This document shows positions 42,153 to 51,123 of a stretch of 64,000 bases of DNA, piece by piece. Source of the DNA: Chryseobacterium gallinarum (lineage in GTDB: Bacteria > Bacteroidota > Bacteroidia > Flavobacteriales > Weeksellaceae); assembly GCF_001021975.1 (NCBI RefSeq), contig NZ_CP009928.1, positions 1,178,001-1,242,000 of the forward strand, written 5' to 3'. Every line of letters starts with the position of its first letter. Positions within the stretch are counted from its first letter, which is position 1. The translations under genes were made by a program, and so were the position numbers. A model generated the notes under the pieces. That model made no database searches, had not been told where the DNA came from, and was given only the letters and a program-made list of their open reading frames with translations.

Positions 42153-42680
42153 ATGGACAAGTTAAGAAACTACGACGTAAGCTTTTCCGGATTAAAAAAC
42201 GGGAAACACGAGTTCAGGTTTGAGATAGATAAAACGTTCTTTCAATTATTTGACACTGAGCAGGAATTTACAAATCCCAGAATAGAAGCAGATGTATTGC
42301 TTGACAAACACACTACTTTTCTGGAGTTTGAGATCAGAATACACGGGTTGGTAGAATTGGTATGCGATATTACCAATGATAATTTTGACTACCCTATTGA
42401 AAATGAAATTAAAATTCTGGTGAATTTTGGAGAAGAATATGATGACAGCAATGAAGATGTTATTACCATTCCTACCGGAGAGCATGCTTTCAATGTAGCG
42501 CATTTGATTTATGAGAATGTTATGCTTTCTATTCCGATGAAAAAGATTTCGCCTGATGTAAGTGATGAAGATCTGAAAATTTTGGATCAGTTCAGTCCAA
42601 AAGAAATTGAAGAAGAAGAGAAAGAAGATAAAAGCGATCCCCGTTGGGATGCTTTAAAAAAGTTAAGAGACAAAAATTAA
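42153..42680 (+). CDS. DUF177 (YceD-like) protein
   Basis: 175 residues. YceD/DUF177 proteins sit upstream of rpmF in most bacteria and have been linked to 23S rRNA maturation in plants and E. coli; the exact activity is not established. Here 'YDVSFSGLKNGKHEFRFEID' opens the protein and 'ELVCDITNDNFDYPIENEIK' follows. The acidic C-terminus ends in 'DPRWDALKKLRDKN', the conserved DUF177 tail. It lacks the second cysteine pair seen in other members. ATG 42153 is chosen over 42138 for homology and promoter spacing. Confidence 0.9.
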   Translation: MDKLRNYDVSFSGLKNGKHEFRFEIDKTFFQLFDTEQEFTNPRIEADVLLDKHTTFLEFEIRIHGLVELVCDITNDNFDYPIENEIKILVNFGEEYDDSNEDVITIPTGEHAFNVAHLIYENVMLSIPMKKISPDVSDEDLKILDQFSPKEIEEEEKEDKSDPRWDALKKLRDKN

Positions 42681-42746
42681 ATAAAATAATTTAAATATGA
42701 TGAGATGATGAATCTCATCGCTCATCAATTAAAAAAGTTATTCAAA

Positions 42747-42950
42747 ATGGCACATCCAAAGAGAAGACAGTCGTCCACAAGAAGAGATAAGAGAAGAACT
42801 CACTACAAAGCTGTAGTTCCTCAATTAGCTAAAGATGCAACAACAGGAGAGCTTCACCTTTACCACAGAGCTCACTGGCATGAAGGAAAACTTTACTACA
42901 GAGGTAAAGTAGTATTGGAAAAAGAAGTAGCAACTACTGAAGAAAACTAA
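42747..42950 (+). CDS. rpmF: 50S ribosomal protein L32
   Basis: 67 residues beginning '[20 protein letters not shown]', the L32 signature, then '[20 protein letters not shown]'. It lacks the CxxC zinc pair of some L32 proteins, a C- form. It lies 66 bp after DUF177, the conserved partner, and ends in a strong terminator. The frame is open for 14 codons upstream, but homology starts at this ATG. Confidence 0.96.
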   Translation: MAHPKRRQSSTRRDKRRTHYKAVVPQLAKDATTGELHLYHRAHWHEGKLYYRGKVVLEKEVATTEEN

Positions 42951-42987
42951 GAGTCGCTTTTCACTGAAAAAGCCTCATTTTAATACA

Positions 42988-43022
42988 AAAACCGCCCAAT
43001 TTTGATAAAATTTGGCGGTTTT
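42988..43022 (+). terminator. terminator of DUF177-rpmF
   Basis: 16-bp stem with one mismatch (arms 42988-43003 and 43007-43022, core ACCGCC/GGCGGT), 3-nt loop, T-tract. The accB promoter begins 3 bp later. Confidence 0.85.
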
Positions 43023-43025
43023 TTG

Positions 43026-43054
43026 TTGTTTTTTGCGTTTTTTTGGTATCTTTG
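43026..43054 (+). promoter_or_regulatory. promoter of accB-accC
   Basis: TTG at 43026-43028, 18-nt spacer, TATCTTTG at 43047-43054, 23 nt before the accB ATG. Confidence 0.65.
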
Positions 43055-43077
43055 GCATCAAATCAAATATCAAATTT

Positions 43078-43560
43078 ATGGACATTAAAGACATACAAAA
43101 TCTTATTAAGTTTGTATCTAAAGCTGAAGTTTCTGAGGTGAAGTACAAGACTAAAGATTTCGAAATCACTATTAAAACTCCATTAGCTGGAAGCGATGCT
43201 GTTTATGCACAACCTGCAGTATACCATACTGCTCCCCAAGCAGTAGCTGCTCCGGCACCTGTTGCAACTCCGTCTGCCGCACCTGCTGAAAAGGCTGAAG
43301 CTGCATCTGATGATAGCAAATATGTAACGATTAAGTCTCCAATGATCGGTACATTCTATAGAAAACCATCTCCTGATAAAGACGTATTTGTAAATGTAGG
43401 TGACGAAGTTTCTGTTGGTAAAGTAGTTTGCGTTATCGAAGCAATGAAATTATTCAACCAGATTGAATCTGAAATCAGCGGAAAAATCGTTAAAATTTTA
43501 GTTGATGATGCTACTCCTGTAGAATACGACCAACCATTATTCCTTGTAGATCCATCTTAA
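43078..43560 (+). CDS. accB: biotin carboxyl carrier protein of acetyl-CoA carboxylase
   Basis: 160 residues. Carries biotin between the carboxylase and transferase sites. The biotinyl domain (about 80-160) contains 'CVIEAMKLFNQIE' with the biotinylated lysine K124, and the family 'thumb' 'FYRKPSPDKDVFVNVGD'. An Ala/Pro-rich flexible linker covers 45-78. ATG 43078 follows the promoter; the open frame upstream encodes only a Phe-rich run with no homology. First gene of accB-accC. Confidence 0.95.
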   Translation: MDIKDIQNLIKFVSKAEVSEVKYKTKDFEITIKTPLAGSDAVYAQPAVYHTAPQAVAAPAPVATPSAAPAEKAEAASDDSKYVTIKSPMIGTFYRKPSPDKDVFVNVGDEVSVGKVVCVIEAMKLFNQIESEISGKIVKILVDDATPVEYDQPLFLVDPS

Positions 43561-43561
43561 T

Positions 43562-43596
43562 TTAGAAGTTAGATGTTAGACATTAGATGTTAGATT
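43562..43596 (+). repeat. five 7-bp tandem repeats (TTAGAnn)
   Basis: TTAGAAG, TTAGATG, TTAGACA, TTAGATG, TTAGATT in direct tandem, beginning 1 bp after the accB stop. The unit is exact in its first five bases. Confidence 0.75.
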
Positions 43597-43620
43597 AAAT
43601 TCTACATTAAAATAACATTA

Positions 43621-43652
43621 TCTGATTTTCAAATTATCTAATTTTCAAATTG
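43621..43652 (+). repeat. two 16-bp tandem repeats
   Basis: TCTGATTTTCAAATTA and TCTAATTTTCAAATTG, 14 of 16 identical, ending 6 bp before the accC ATG. Confidence 0.7.
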
Positions 43653-43658
43653 AAGAAG

Positions 43659-45014
43659 ATGTTCAAAAAAATATTAATAGCCAATCGTGGCGAAATTGCA
43701 ATGCGTATTTTACGTACTTGTAAAGAAATGGGGATCAAAACCGTTGCGGTATACTCTACTGCTGATAAAGACAGTCTTCACGTGAGATTTGCTGATGAAG
43801 CGGTTTGTATCGGTCCTGCAATGAGTAAAGACTCTTATCTTAAAATTCCTAACATCATTGCAGCAGCAGAAATTACAAATGCTGATGCCATCCACCCGGG
43901 TTATGGATTCTTATCTGAAAATGCTAATTTCTCAAGAATTTGCCAGAAGAACGGCATCAAGTTTATCGGAGCCTCTCCTGAACAAATTGAGAAAATGGGA
44001 GATAAAGCAAACGCCAAAGCTACCATGAAAGCAGCCGGAGTACCATGCGTACCTGGTTCTGACGGATTGATCGAATCTTATGAAGTAGCGGCCAAAACAG
44101 CAGAAGAAATTGGTTATCCGGTAATGATCAAGGCAACTGCCGGTGGTGGTGGTAAAGGGATGAGAGCCGTTTGGAAAGCTGAGGACCTTAAAGATCACTG
44201 GGAATCTGCGATTCAGGAAGCTGTTGCAGCCTTCGGAAATGGAGGAATGTATATGGAAAAACTGATTGAAGAGCCCAGACACATTGAAATTCAGGTTGCA
44301 GGAGACCAATATGGTAAAGCCTGCCATCTTTCTGAAAGAGACTGCTCTGTACAGAGAAGAAATCAGAAACTGACTGAAGAAACACCTTCCCCATTCATGA
44401 CAGATGAACTTCGTGAGAAAATGGGAGAAGCTGCCGTAAAAGCTGCTGAATTCATAGGATATGAAGGGGTAGGAACTATCGAATTCCTTGTAGACAAGCA
44501 CAGGAATTTCTATTTCATGGAAATGAATACAAGAATCCAGGTAGAACACCCTATTACTGAGCAGGTAATTGATTATGATCTGATCAGGGAACAAATCCTT
44601 CTTGCTGCGGGAACTCCTATTTCAGGAATCAACTATTACCCTAAGTTACACTCTATCGAATGCAGGATCAACGCAGAAGACCCTTATGCAGACTTCAGAC
44701 CATCCCCGGGAAAAATTACAGGATTAAATATTCCTGGCGGTCACGGAATCAGAGTAGACACTCACGTTTATTCCGGTTATACGATCCCTTCCAACTATGA
44801 CTCTATGATTGCCAAGCTTATCACAACGGCTCAAACCCGTGAGGAAGCCATTGCAAAAATGAGACGTGCCCTTGAGGAATTCTATATTGAAGGTGTAAAA
44901 ACAACCATCCCTTTCCACAGACAGCTGATGGATAATGAGGATTATCTTGCAGGAAACTACACTACAAAATTCATGGAGGATTTTGTAATGGACAGAAAAT
45001 ATGATAATCACTAA
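43659..45014 (+). CDS. accC: acetyl-CoA carboxylase biotin carboxylase subunit
   Basis: 451 residues. Uses ATP and bicarbonate to carboxylate biotin on AccB. N-terminal domain '[20 protein letters not shown]', ATP-grasp with the Gly-rich lid '[15 protein letters not shown]', active-site '[14 protein letters not shown]' and the C-terminal '[20 protein letters not shown]'. ATG 43659 gives the family start; a TTG three codons upstream is unlikely. It is 98 bp after accB, with repeats between. The terminator follows at 45036. Confidence 0.96.
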   Translation: MFKKILIANRGEIAMRILRTCKEMGIKTVAVYSTADKDSLHVRFADEAVCIGPAMSKDSYLKIPNIIAAAEITNADAIHPGYGFLSENANFSRICQKNGIKFIGASPEQIEKMGDKANAKATMKAAGVPCVPGSDGLIESYEVAAKTAEEIGYPVMIKATAGGGGKGMRAVWKAEDLKDHWESAIQEAVAAFGNGGMYMEKLIEEPRHIEIQVAGDQYGKACHLSERDCSVQRRNQKLTEETPSPFMTDELREKMGEAAVKAAEFIGYEGVGTIEFLVDKHRNFYFMEMNTRIQVEHPITEQVIDYDLIREQILLAAGTPISGINYYPKLHSIECRINAEDPYADFRPSPGKITGLNIPGGHGIRVDTHVYSGYTIPSNYDSMIAKLITTAQTREEAIAKMRRALEEFYIEGVKTTIPFHRQLMDNEDYLAGNYTTKFMEDFVMDRKYDNH

Positions 45015-45035
45015 GATTATTTTAAAATTAATTTG

Positions 45036-45060
45036 AAACTGCCTCTTTTTGAGGCAGTTT
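45036..45060 (+). terminator. terminator of accB-accC
   Basis: Perfect 10-bp stem (AAACTGCCTC and GAGGCAGTTT) with a T5 loop, then a short T-tract. Confidence 0.85.
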
Positions 45061-45313
45061 TTATTTCGTACCATTAATTCTGACATCCTGCTGCAGCATC
45101 CGAAAAGTCGCTAAGATTATTCCTCACCAACCGTTAATAAAAATTAATAAATAAACAGGAATAAAATTCTACGCTTACAAAGATATAATACCTATAACAA
45201 CCTGTTAACAAAGGAAATATTTTCTGATACGGTATTCTTCAGCCCAAAAATCTACTTCAATTCCACCTCCAAACGGTACTGGGTATTTGTTGATCCATCT
45301 CATTAATATTCTG
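45061..45313. other. gap before rocD
   Basis: No ORF with support. It contains a lone minus-strand TATCTTTG at 45178-45185 with no gene in front of it. The rocD promoter box is at the right end. Confidence 0.4.
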
Positions 45314-45321
45314 TAAATTTG
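45314..45321 (+). promoter_or_regulatory. promoter of rocD and probably the glycan cluster
   Basis: TAAATTTG, 16 nt before the rocD ATG. It is the only promoter-like box I see before the eleven glycan genes. Confidence 0.5.
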
Positions 45322-45337
45322 TCAAAAACCAAAGAAT

Positions 45338-46585
45338 ATGTCAACAGCAGAACAAACAAAAAACTCACAGTACTTTATTGACCTTGAAGACCAGTATGGA
45401 GCTCATAACTACCACCCTCTTCCAGTAGTTCTGGATCGTGGAGAAGGTGTTTTTGTATGGGATGTGGAAGGTAAAAAGTATTATGATTTTCTTTCAGCAT
45501 ATTCTGCTGTAAACCAAGGACACTCTCATCCCAAAATTGTAGAAGCTTTAGTAGAGCAGGCCAAAAAACTGGCACTGACTTCAAGAGCCTTTTACAACTC
45601 CAGATTGGGAGAATATGAACAAAAAATAACGTCCCTTTTTGGGTTTGACAAAGTTTTACCAATGAACTCCGGGGCCGAGGCCGTGGAAACTGCGGTAAAA
45701 CTTGCCAGAAAATGGAGCTATGAAGTAAAAGGAATTTCTGAAAACGCAGCTAAAATTATTGTTTGCGAAAATAATTTCCACGGAAGAACTACAACCATCG
45801 TTTCTTTTTCCAATGATCCGGATGCCAATCAGAACTACGGACCATTTACACCGGGATTCATCAAAATCCCTTACAATGACATTGCGGCATTAGAAGAAGT
45901 TTTAAGTAAAGATGCAGCTAATATTGCAGCTTTCCTGGTAGAGCCCATCCAGGGAGAAGCAGGTGTATATGTTCCGGATGAGAATTTCCTTAAAAGAGCT
46001 TCTGAATTATGCAAGAAATACAACGTCCTTTTCATTGCTGACGAAGTTCAGACCGGTATTGCAAGAACAGGAAAGCTTATTGCATGTCACCATGAAGATG
46101 TACAGCCGGATATTTTAATTCTCGGAAAAGCACTTTCAGGAGGGATGTATCCCGTATCAGCAGTTTTAGCCAATGATTCTATCATGAACGTAATCAAGCC
46201 GGGGCAACACGGTTCAACTTTCGGAGGGAATCCTATTGCCTGTGCAGTAGCTGTTGCGGCACTAGATGTAGTTGCCGAAGAAAAATTATCGGAAAGAGCA
46301 GAACAGCTTGGACAACTTTTCAGGGCAGAGATTGAAAAGCTTATTGAAAAGACAGACCTTATTACCAAAGTAAGAGGAAAAGGACTTTTGAATGCTATCC
46401 TGATTAACGATACTCCGGAAAGTTCAACTGCATGGGATCTTTGCTTACAATTAAAAGAAAACGGGTTATTGGCAAAGCCAACTCATGGAAACATTATCAG
46501 ATTAGCACCTCCATTGGTGATTACTGAAGAGCAATTGCTGGATTGTGTAAAAATTATTGAAAAAACTATTCTAGAGTTTAAGTAA
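45338..46585 (+). CDS. rocD: ornithine-oxo-acid transaminase
   Basis: 415 residues, class III PLP aminotransferase making glutamate-5-semialdehyde from ornithine. N-terminal '[20 protein letters not shown]' is typical of RocD/OAT. '[18 protein letters not shown]' binds PLP phosphate, '[16 protein letters not shown]' holds the PLP-ring aspartate, and the Schiff-base lysine is K264 in '[17 protein letters not shown]'. Only 1 bp separates it from the first glycosyltransferase gene, so it heads that transcript although it has no obvious link to glycan synthesis. Confidence 0.95.
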   Translation: MSTAEQTKNSQYFIDLEDQYGAHNYHPLPVVLDRGEGVFVWDVEGKKYYDFLSAYSAVNQGHSHPKIVEALVEQAKKLALTSRAFYNSRLGEYEQKITSLFGFDKVLPMNSGAEAVETAVKLARKWSYEVKGISENAAKIIVCENNFHGRTTTIVSFSNDPDANQNYGPFTPGFIKIPYNDIAALEEVLSKDAANIAAFLVEPIQGEAGVYVPDENFLKRASELCKKYNVLFIADEVQTGIARTGKLIACHHEDVQPDILILGKALSGGMYPVSAVLANDSIMNVIKPGQHGSTFGGNPIACAVAVAALDVVAEEKLSERAEQLGQLFRAEIEKLIEKTDLITKVRGKGLLNAILINDTPESSTAWDLCLQLKENGLLAKPTHGNIIRLAPPLVITEEQLLDCVKIIEKTILEFK

Positions 46586-46586
46586 A

Positions 46587-47375
46587 ATGGCTCTTTCCCT
46601 CGCAATCATTACCCATAATGAAGAAGAGAACATTATAAGACTTTTAGATTCGCTTACAGACATCGTTGATGAAATTGTAATTGTAGATAGTTTTTCAACA
46701 GATAATACCAAGGAGATTTGTACGAAGCAATATCCTCAGGTAAGGTTCTTTGAGAAAAAATTTAATGGGTATGGTGAACAGAAAAACCATGCCCTTAATT
46801 TATGCACCCATGAATGGGTCCTGTTTCTGGATGCTGATGAAGTACCGGACGTAGACTTAAAAAGATCAATCCAGGAAGTAGTTTCTTCAGCAAATCCCGC
46901 GTTTAATGTCTATAAGGTAAGATATAATAATCATCTGGGAATTCATCTGATCAGATTCGGGGGCTGGGGAAGTGTTTTTCGTGAAAGGCTTTTCAGAAAA
47001 CAATATGTCCGATACTCGGATGATAAAGTTCACGAGTTTTTAATTACCGGTCAAAAAGCCGGAATCCTGGAAGGAAAGCTTGATCATTATACCTATAAAA
47101 GCATTCAGCATCATGTTACGAAAATCAATAAGTATTCTGATATGATGGCAGAAAAAATGTTTGAAAAAGGGAAAAAGATCAATCGCTTTAAAATCATTGT
47201 GAGTCCCTTGTTTGAATTCATTAAGGTTTTTATCTTTAAACTGGGCTTCCTGGATGGTTTTCCTAGATTTTATATTGCAAAGACCATGTCTTACTATACT
47301 TTTTTGAAATACATCAAACTATATGAAAAAATAAGACTGGCAGAAATAGAAAAAAAATACGGTAAAATACTATGA
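46587..47375 (+). CDS. glycosyltransferase family 2 (WaaE/KdtX-like)
   Basis: 262 residues. 'LSLAIITHNEEENIIRLLDS', 'VDSFSTDNTKEIC' and the metal site 'VLFLDADEVPD' match the GT2 subgroup that adds glucose or heptose to the LPS inner core. 'FGGWGSVFRERLFRK' and 'VHEFLITGQKAGILEGKLDH' are further subgroup features. A hydrophobic C-terminal stretch suggests membrane contact. Overlaps the deacetylase gene by 4 bp. Related to the GT2 at 48188 in the same cluster. Confidence 0.9.
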   Translation: MALSLAIITHNEEENIIRLLDSLTDIVDEIVIVDSFSTDNTKEICTKQYPQVRFFEKKFNGYGEQKNHALNLCTHEWVLFLDADEVPDVDLKRSIQEVVSSANPAFNVYKVRYNNHLGIHLIRFGGWGSVFRERLFRKQYVRYSDDKVHEFLITGQKAGILEGKLDHYTYKSIQHHVTKINKYSDMMAEKMFEKGKKINRFKIIVSPLFEFIKVFIFKLGFLDGFPRFYIAKTMSYYTFLKYIKLYEKIRLAEIEKKYGKIL

Positions 47376-48139
47376 TGATCCTTTATCTGGCATTACTTTT
47401 ACTGGCGGTATTTGTCATCTTCTACTTTCGCTTATATCTTTTTGCTTTTCCTACACACAGATTGATTATTCTGATGTACCATCAGATAGAAGAGGACACC
47501 TGTGAAGACCTTACGGTAAGTCTGAAAAACCTGGAACAACAATTCAGCTATTTGCAAAAAGAAAAATACACCGCTAAATTCTTTTCCGAGCTTGGTACTC
47601 CTGCCTCAAAAAGTATTATTCTTACCTTTGATGACGGGTATAAAAATAATTTTAAATACCTACCTGCTTTACTGGAAAAATATAATCTGAAAGCCACTAT
47701 TTTTATTCCCACTTCATTTATTCAGGAAGGATATGGGGATTATGAAATGATGACTTTTAAAGATTTAAGAAGTTTACCTGAAAAATATATTGAGCTAGCG
47801 CTTCATAGTCATTCTCATCAAAATTTCAGAGATGTCTCTGCCGGTTTTATAGAAAGGGATCTCGAAAAGAACATGCAAATCCTTGAGTCTCAAAGCATAA
47901 AATATTCTAAAATTTTGGCTTATCCATACGGAAAATACCCTAAAAAGAAAGCCGATAAGGATATACTTTTTTCCAATTTAAAAAAAATAGGAATCGATTT
48001 TGCAGTAAGAATAGGAAATAAGGTAAATTATTTTCCTACCCGACATCCTTATGAATTGTGCAGGGTTGATATAAAGGGTGGAGATTCATTAATAAAATTC
48101 AAATTAAAACTTATCTTTGGCAGATTAAAACTATTTTAA
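47372..48139 (+). CDS. polysaccharide deacetylase family protein
   Basis: 255 residues with an N-terminal membrane anchor (about 3-26). The NodB domain has 'ILTFDDGYKNNFKYLP' (D87, D88) and the metal-binding 'LHSHSHQNF'. 'AYPYGKYPKKK' supplies the next motif. It probably removes N-acetyl or O-acyl groups from a glycan during assembly, facing the periplasm. It overlaps the upstream GT2 by 4 bp. The last NodB motif is less clear, so activity is likely but not certain. Confidence 0.87.
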   Translation: MMILYLALLLLAVFVIFYFRLYLFAFPTHRLIILMYHQIEEDTCEDLTVSLKNLEQQFSYLQKEKYTAKFFSELGTPASKSIILTFDDGYKNNFKYLPALLEKYNLKATIFIPTSFIQEGYGDYEMMTFKDLRSLPEKYIELALHSHSHQNFRDVSAGFIERDLEKNMQILESQSIKYSKILAYPYGKYPKKKADKDILFSNLKKIGIDFAVRIGNKVNYFPTRHPYELCRVDIKGGDSLIKFKLKLIFGRLKLF

Positions 48140-48187
48140 AACGATATTAAAAGAAATATTTCCTATTTCTTTATTAAACAAAAAGTT

Positions 48188-48937
48188 ATGATGGATATTA
48201 GTGGTTTAATCATAACACACAATGAAGAGAAAAATATACGGGAAGTCCTTGAATGTTTTGATTTCTGCAGCGAAATCGTTGTGGTAGATTCATTCAGTAC
48301 TGATAAAACTGTAGAAATAGCAAAAGAGTTCCCCAATACAAAGATCATTCAAAACCCATTTGAAGACTTTACAAAACAGAGAAATTTAGCATTGGATGCA
48401 GCAAGTAATGACTGGGTATTATTTTTAGATGGAGATGAGAGAATTACGCCTGAATTAAGGAGAGAAATTATCGCCGAACTGAATAAACCGGAGCAAAAGG
48501 ATGCCTATTATTTTTACAGGAAATTCTTTTTTGCGCAAAAGCCGATTCATTTTTCCGGGACACAGTCTGACAAGAACTTCAGGTTGTTCAGAAAATCAAA
48601 GGCAAGGTATATGACCGGAAAAAAAGTGCATGAAACTCTGGAAGTAAACGGAAATGTCGGGGTTTTAAAAAATAAATTACTCCACTATTCCGTTTCAGAT
48701 TATGAGTCATATAGAAAAAAAATGATTCATTACGGAATATTAAAAGGGAAAGAACTGGCTGCAAAAGGGAAAAAGTTTAATGTTTTGGTTCAATACCTTA
48801 AAACAGCTTTTAAATTTTTCAAAGCCTATATAATGAGACTGGGTATTTTAGACGGTAAGGAAGGATATCAGCTTTCTTATCTGCAATCCTTAAGCGTATT
48901 TGAAACCTATGAATCATTAAAAAAAGAGCAAAATTAG
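48188..48937 (+). CDS. glycosyltransferase family 2 (WaaE/KdtX-like), second
   Basis: 249 residues. 'DISGLIITHNEEKNIREVLE', 'VDSFSTDKTVEIA' and 'WVLFLDGDERITPEL' place it with the GT at 46587, a diverged paralogue: both share 'VHETL/F', the 'KLDH/KLLHY' turn and a long basic C-terminus. The start is ATGATG, so 48188 or 48191. Likely LPS-core or outer glycan sugar transfer on the cytoplasmic face. It lies 48 bp after the deacetylase and 4 bp before the next gene. Confidence 0.9.
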   Translation: MMDISGLIITHNEEKNIREVLECFDFCSEIVVVDSFSTDKTVEIAKEFPNTKIIQNPFEDFTKQRNLALDAASNDWVLFLDGDERITPELRREIIAELNKPEQKDAYYFYRKFFFAQKPIHFSGTQSDKNFRLFRKSKARYMTGKKVHETLEVNGNVGVLKNKLLHYSVSDYESYRKKMIHYGILKGKELAAKGKKFNVLVQYLKTAFKFFKAYIMRLGILDGKEGYQLSYLQSLSVFETYESLKKEQN

Positions 48938-48941
48938 TTGG

Positions 48942-49943
48942 ATGAAGATTTGTATCATTAGTTATGATTTTTGGGATTATGATAAGTATATTGTTGAAGC
49001 ATTATGCAAACGTGGTATTGATGCCCATCATATAAAGATCAGTACCGTTACTCATTCCAATTTCCATGAAAGGGCAGTTAATGCCTTAAGTAAAACCTTT
49101 TTAAACAAAAACCTTAAAACAGAAAAAAGGCAGAAGTTTGTTCTGGACTCTCTGGAAAAGCTTGGGCATCAGGATCAGATACTGGTTTTAAACCCTGACA
49201 CTTTTGACCTTTCTACGCTGGAAAAAATCAGGAAATATACCGACAGGCTGATTACCTATCTTTATGATAACCTCGAAAGAGTGCCGGTAGAAAACAAGCT
49301 GTACCTTTTTGATAAGATCTTTTCTTTTGACAGTATAGATGTTAAAAAACATGGTTTTGAAAAGATCACCAATTATATTTATCTTCCTTACACGCCGAAG
49401 GAGGTCCAACATCCGGAAATGGACCTATTTTATATTACTTCTTACGACAGCAGAAGGGTTTCATTAATAAAACTACTGGCCAAAAAGCTTATTGACCTGG
49501 GGCTCAAATTCCAGATTATGGTCATAGGAAAAAAATCATGGAAACATCAGCTTACCAATATATTTACCAAGGTTCCTAAAAACCTTTTTCTGATTTTCAG
49601 TATCAAAAAGATACCCCATAATGATCTTCCAAAGTATTATAAAAATTCCAAAGTACTGCTTGATCTGATGCGGGAGGGGCAATACGGATTGAGCTTCAGG
49701 GTCTTTGAGGCGATGTCTCTGGAAAAGAAAATCATTACTGACAATGAAGCTATTAAAAGTTATGATTTTTACAATCCCAATAATATTTTGATTTTAAACG
49801 AAAATATTAGTAATCTTGACAAATCTTTTTTTGAGAAGCCTTATGAAAAAATTCCTGAGGAAGTCTACAACAGATATACTTTGGATCATTGGGTGAACAA
49901 AATTTTTGAACTTGACACTAAAAATAACAGATGGGAATCTTAA
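48942..49943 (+). CDS. putative glycosyltransferase, GT-B like (RfaS/CgeB-like)
   Basis: 333 residues. I do not recognise a firmly named family. N-terminal 'KICIISYDFWDYDKYIVEAL' looks Rossmann-like; the C-terminal half 'YGLSFRVFEAMSLEKKIITD' then 'YDFYNPNNILIL' resembles the donor site of GT-B enzymes of the CgeB type. It shares this C-terminal pattern with the protein at 52167. Overlaps the next gene by 13 bp. No signal peptide or membrane helix. Confidence 0.7.
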   Translation: MKICIISYDFWDYDKYIVEALCKRGIDAHHIKISTVTHSNFHERAVNALSKTFLNKNLKTEKRQKFVLDSLEKLGHQDQILVLNPDTFDLSTLEKIRKYTDRLITYLYDNLERVPVENKLYLFDKIFSFDSIDVKKHGFEKITNYIYLPYTPKEVQHPEMDLFYITSYDSRRVSLIKLLAKKLIDLGLKFQIMVIGKKSWKHQLTNIFTKVPKNLFLIFSIKKIPHNDLPKYYKNSKVLLDLMREGQYGLSFRVFEAMSLEKKIITDNEAIKSYDFYNPNNILILNENISNLDKSFFEKPYEKIPEEVYNRYTLDHWVNKIFELDTKNNRWES

Positions 49944-51121
49944 AAAAAATCAAAAAGCACTTTAAAAGGAAAGAAAAGCTCAAGGAACTCCAGACCGGAG
50001 ATATCGTCAATATGCATCTGTATGATTCTTCAAAAAAAACGATTCTTTTTGCTTCCAGAGACTTTCCTACTCATGATAAGGATTCCGGATCCAACAGACT
50101 AAAAGAGATAATTCTCATCTATAAAAAATTAGGGTACAACTGTATTATATTTGCCCCTCATATCTTTGAGGATGACAGTTATGTAAAGTTTTATCAAAAG
50201 CATGATGTTATTGTTTTTGTAGAGAATAACCGGTATAAAAATATCTATGATTTTCTTTCGTCATATAAGAATATAGATTATGTCTGGTTCAACGGACCTC
50301 TTGCCCTGAACCTGTTTTATAAAAAAATGAAGAATATTTTACCCCGTACCAAATTTATGTACGACATGGTAGATATTCATTTTTTAAGATTCAAAAGGGC
50401 TATCGAAATAGAGCCAAACCGTATTTCATTAAAGAAAAACTATAAGCATTTTTTCCATCTGGAAACAGTCATAGCCCCTCAGCTGGACTATATTATCGCT
50501 ATTTCGGATAAAGAGAAAGAGATTATGAGCCAGTATGCGGACAGGGACAAGATCATTACCATTTCCAATATCCATGAACCCAAAATTGATATTTCCGAAA
50601 GAAAAAATTTCCATGAAAGTAATGGGATTATTTTCATCGGATCTATCCATGAACCGAATATTGATGCGGTAAAATTTTTATATGAAAAAATAATGCCTCT
50701 GGTGTGGAAAACGAATCCCGAACTGCAAGTCAGTGTAATCGGAAATGTGGCTGACAAACTGGACATCAGGCAATATCCCAGATTTAAATTCCTGGGATTT
50801 GTGGAAAGTATTGAAGAATATTTCATGAATTCCAAAATTATGGTGGCTCCTTTACGATTCGGGGCAGGGGTAAAAGGAAAAATAGGACAGGCGTTTGAGT
50901 ATTTCTTCCCGGTCGTTACTACAGATATCGGAGCGGAAGGAATGAGGCTGACCGACGGTAAAAATGTATTGATTGCCAATGATGAAAATAGCTTTGCACA
51001 GGCGATTTTGCGACTAAATAATGATGAGGAGCTTTGGAACACATTGAGCAAGAATTCTATTGACAGTCTGAAACCATTTTCTATTGAGGCTGTAAGTTCT
51101 ACATTAAAAGAAATTAATTAA
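49931..51121 (+). CDS. glycosyltransferase family 4/1-like
   Basis: 396 residues, GT-B fold. N-terminal 'TILFASRDFPTHDKDSGSNR' is an acceptor-domain start; 'IIFIGSIHEPNIDAVKFLYE' begins the donor domain and 'MVAPLRFGAGVKGKIGQAFE' then 'PVVTTDIGAEGMRLTDGKNV' gives the nucleotide-sugar site with its Glu. The sugar transferred is unknown. Its N-terminus is very basic ('ILKKIKKHFKRKEKLKEL'), suggesting membrane-surface binding. The start overlaps the upstream gene by 13 bp and the next begins 2 bp after its stop. Confidence 0.88.
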   Translation: MGILKKIKKHFKRKEKLKELQTGDIVNMHLYDSSKKTILFASRDFPTHDKDSGSNRLKEIILIYKKLGYNCIIFAPHIFEDDSYVKFYQKHDVIVFVENNRYKNIYDFLSSYKNIDYVWFNGPLALNLFYKKMKNILPRTKFMYDMVDIHFLRFKRAIEIEPNRISLKKNYKHFFHLETVIAPQLDYIIAISDKEKEIMSQYADRDKIITISNIHEPKIDISERKNFHESNGIIFIGSIHEPNIDAVKFLYEKIMPLVWKTNPELQVSVIGNVADKLDIRQYPRFKFLGFVESIEEYFMNSKIMVAPLRFGAGVKGKIGQAFEYFFPVVTTDIGAEGMRLTDGKNVLIANDENSFAQAILRLNNDEELWNTLSKNSIDSLKPFSIEAVSSTLKEIN

Positions 51122-51123
51122 AG

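Noticed and set aside
43932..44594. 220-codon minus-strand ORF opposite accC
   Set aside because: Long because of codon bias of the real gene on the other strand. Cys/Phe/Ser-rich without any recognisable domain, and accC is certain.
45178..45185. Minus-strand TATCTTTG with no gene in front of it
   Set aside because: Downstream (leftward) there is only spacer and the accC terminator. No ORF or clear RNA structure, so probably chance.
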